Below are positions 6,031 to 7,804 of a DNA stretch of 7,804 nucleotides, piece after piece. Every line of letters starts with the position of its first letter. The first letter of the stretch is position 1. A model generated the notes under the pieces. The model had not been told where the DNA came from. It saw only the letters and a list, made by a program, of their open reading frames with translations, and made no database searches. A program made the translations under genes and the position numbers. The stretch is from assembly GCA_004292705.1 (NCBI GenBank), contig RDXA01000435.1, forward strand, positions 1 through 7,804, in the 5' to 3' direction. The stretch is from Sphingomonadales bacterium. Lineage in GTDB: Bacteria > Pseudomonadota > Alphaproteobacteria > Sphingomonadales > Sphingomonadaceae.

Positions 6031-7804
6031 AAACGGTCGCCGCGCTTGAAGCCCGGTTAGGCGACTTGCACCAGCGCACGCGCGAGACCCCGCTGTTCAA
6101 CCCGGTGTTCCAGCTCTCGCTCGATCTGTCGCGGGCTCTGGAGGGCGGCGAGGTCAGCCTTGATGATTACGCGGCGCTGGTCGCGGAATTGGAGTGCGAC
6201 GGGCTGAAGGCGCGCGCGCACAAGCTGCGCCGCCTGCTCGCGCCACCGGCGACCTTTGTAGCATCGACGGGTGACGAGGTGGATTTCGAGGCCTTCCGCA
6301 CCCGCTGGGAGCGCCCGCAACTCCACGCCGTGTTCACCGCGCACCCGACCTTCCTGCTCGCCCCTGCGCAGGCCGAGGCGGTGGCGGAGGCAGCCTCGGC
6401 CTCGCACGAGATTGACGACACCGTCTGCGCCGTGCCGCCTTCGCCTGGCGCTGTCACGCTCGATCACGAGCACCGCGCGGCCATGGCGGCGATGGCCCGC
6501 GCGCAGGATGCCCGCGACGTGATCGTCGCGCGGCTGCTGGAGGAGGCTCGCAGTCGCTGGCCCGAAGACTGGCGCGGGTTTCGCCCCTTGCCGTTCCGGT
6601 TTGCGAGCTGGGTCGGTTATGACATGGACGGGCGCACCGATATCGGCTGGCACACCTCGATCGGCTTCCGCCTTTCGGAAAAGGCCGAGCGGTTGGCGCG
6701 TTACACCGCGGCGCTGGAGACGCTCGATCCCGCCCACCCGCTGCTCGCCACCCTGCGCCCCGCCGCCGCCTTCGCCGCTGCGCGCGCCGCGGATTTCGCG
6801 GGCGACCTCTCCAGCGCCGAAGCGCTGGCGGCGGCAGCGAACAAGCTGACGACGCACAGCCCGGACAACCTGCTGAGCCTCACGCCGATCATCGCGGCGC
6901 TCGAAGCCGAAGCGGAGAGCGCGCCCGCCCCGCGCGCCATCTCCCTCCTCACCCTCGCTGCCGCGATGCGCGCCGACGGGCTGGGGATGGGGTGGATCCA
7001 CTTCCGGGTGAACGCCAAACAGCTCCACAATGCGATCCGCCGCCGGCTGGGCGCGGATGCCGAGGGCATTGACCTCGCCAGCAAAGGGGCCCTCGCCACG
7101 CTTCGCGCGATGGTTGAAGCGGCCCGGCCGCTGCGCACCAATTTCGCGGCACTGGCGACCGAAAGCTCGACCGCAATCCGCCAGTTCATCGCCATGGCGC
7201 AGATATTGAAGCATATCGACGCCGACGCGCCGATCCGCATGCTGGTGGCCGAGTGCGAACAGCCCGCCACGGTGCTCGCCGCGCTCTATTTCGCCAAGCT
7301 GTTCGGGGTGGAGGACAAAGTCGACGTCTCGCCGCTGTTCGAGACCGAGACCGCGCTGGAGCACGGCGGCCGCTTCCTTGATGCGCTGCTCGCCGAACCG
7401 GCCTACCGCGACTATGCGCGGGCGCGGGGCCGGGTGTCAGTGCAGACCGGCTTTTCGGACGCGGGACGCTTTGTCGGGCAGATCCCCGCCAGCCTCGCGA
7501 TCGAGCGCCTGCAAGGGCGGCTGGCCGAAGCCATGGCCGCCAACGGCCTGACAGATGTGGCGGCGTTGGTGTTCAACACCCATGGCGAGAGTATGGGCCG
7601 CGGCGCGCATCCGGCGTCGTTTCAAGACCGGCTCGAGTGGCCGCTTTCCCCTTGGGCGCGGCGGCGCTTTGCCCGCGCGGGGATCCGGTTGGAGCCGGAA
7701 GTCAGCTTTCAGGGCGGCGACGGCTATCTTTTCTTCGCCACGCCGGAACTGGCGCTCGCCACGCTGTCGCGTATCGCCGAAGCGCGCCCCGCCGAGACCG
7801 ATCT
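6027..7804 (+). CDS. Divergent phosphoenolpyruvate carboxylase-family protein, 3'-truncated by window edge
   Basis: By homology this would be named ppc, the enzyme making oxaloacetate from PEP and bicarbonate. The frame runs open for 592 codons from GTG 6027 to the edge; a full PEPC is near 880 residues. Motifs occur in family order: TAHPT with H106 (E. coli H138), SWVGYDMDG (194-202; usually SWxGGDRDG), R327 in HFRVNAK (R396 position), E439 in PLFET (metal ligand E506), D478 in GFSDAG (metal ligand D543), H519 in THGE (H579) and R525 in MGRG (R587). Departures: TAHPTE is TAHPTF, the lysine of GYSDSAKDAG is R481, and HGRGGSIGRG is shortened to HGESMGRG, losing R581. The TEQGE motif is SFQGG. 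The stretch between H106 and R327 is about 37 residues shorter than in E. coli and lacks the WQTDExR segment. Start choice rests on the GTGA overlap with glk; no strong ribosome site precedes it. Altered or lost PEPC activity is possible. Confidence 0.85.
   Translation, partial: MKTVAALEARLGDLHQRTRETPLFNPVFQLSLDLSRALEGGEVSLDDYAALVAELECDGLKARAHKLRRLLAPPATFVASTGDEVDFEAFRTRWERPQLHAVFTAHPTFLLAPAQAEAVAEAASASHEIDDTVCAVPPSPGAVTLDHEHRAAMAAMARAQDARDVIVARLLEEARSRWPEDWRGFRPLPFRFASWVGYDMDGRTDIGWHTSIGFRLSEKAERLARYTAALETLDPAHPLLATLRPAAAFAAARAADFAGDLSSAEALAAAANKLTTHSPDNLLSLTPIIAALEAEAESAPAPRAISLLTLAAAMRADGLGMGWIHFRVNAKQLHNAIRRRLGADAEGIDLASKGALATLRAMVEAARPLRTNFAALATESSTAIRQFIAMAQILKHIDADAPIRMLVAECEQPATVLAALYFAKLFGVEDKVDVSPLFETETALEHGGRFLDALLAEPAYRDYARARGRVSVQTGFSDAGRFVGQIPASLAIERLQGRLAEAMAANGLTDVAALVFNTHGESMGRGAHPASFQDRLEWPLSPWARRRFARAGIRLEPEVSFQGGDGYLFFATPELALATLSRIAEARPAETD

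Noticed and set aside
6057..7364. A 435-codon minus-strand frame opposite the PEPC-like gene
   Set aside because: The plus strand carries ordered PEPC-family motifs. The antisense product is Arg/Gly/Glu-rich with no domain, again a codon-bias shadow.

Overview
The window is GC-rich with strong third-position G/C bias. Its gene content (oxygen-independent coproporphyrinogen oxidase, a secreted S46 dipeptidyl-peptidase, a non-ROK Glk-type glucokinase, DUF1826) and codon style fit an alphaproteobacterium. My best guess is the Sphingomonadales, near Erythrobacter/Porphyrobacter; that placement is inferred from general resemblance, since no rRNA or marker gene is present.

Layout. (1) Positions 1-968, plus strand: the C-terminal ~70% of hemN, whose radical-SAM cysteine cluster lies before the window. 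(2) 1011-1895, minus strand and convergent with hemN: an unrecognised lipoprotein with a ~60-residue Gly/Ala/Glu linker between its lipidated cysteine and a helical domain. (3) 1896-2061: a divergent intergenic region with a Zur-box-like pseudopalindrome at 2016-2030 and an 8-bp inverted repeat around it. (4) 2062-2718, plus: a DUF1826 protein with an HxD...H...R pattern. (5) 2806-4947, plus: a secreted S46 dipeptidyl-peptidase with complete catalytic and substrate-binding residues and the glycine of the DPP7/DAP BII type. (6) A strong hairpin at 4963-4989, then 5044-6030, plus: glucokinase. (7) 6027-7804, plus: the first 592 codons of a divergent phosphoenolpyruvate-carboxylase-family protein, overlapping glk by GTGA and running off the end.

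How they fit together. Three functional threads are visible: heme synthesis under low oxygen (hemN), a possible zinc-limitation response (DUF1826, perhaps also the divergent lipoprotein), and heterotrophic carbon use (dipeptide release outside the cytoplasm, glucose phosphorylation, and a PEPC-family protein translated together with glucokinase). No mobile element, CRISPR array, tRNA or rRNA was seen, and no multi-gene defence or biosynthetic system.

The points most worth a second look are the PEPC-family protein, which keeps the metal ligands and catalytic histidines but has lost the arginine-glycine-glycine part of the usual HGRGG loop and the usual lysine, and the pairing of DUF1826 with a Zur-like site. 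Very long antisense ORFs opposite the S46 and PEPC-like genes are by-products of GC-rich codon use and are not annotated.
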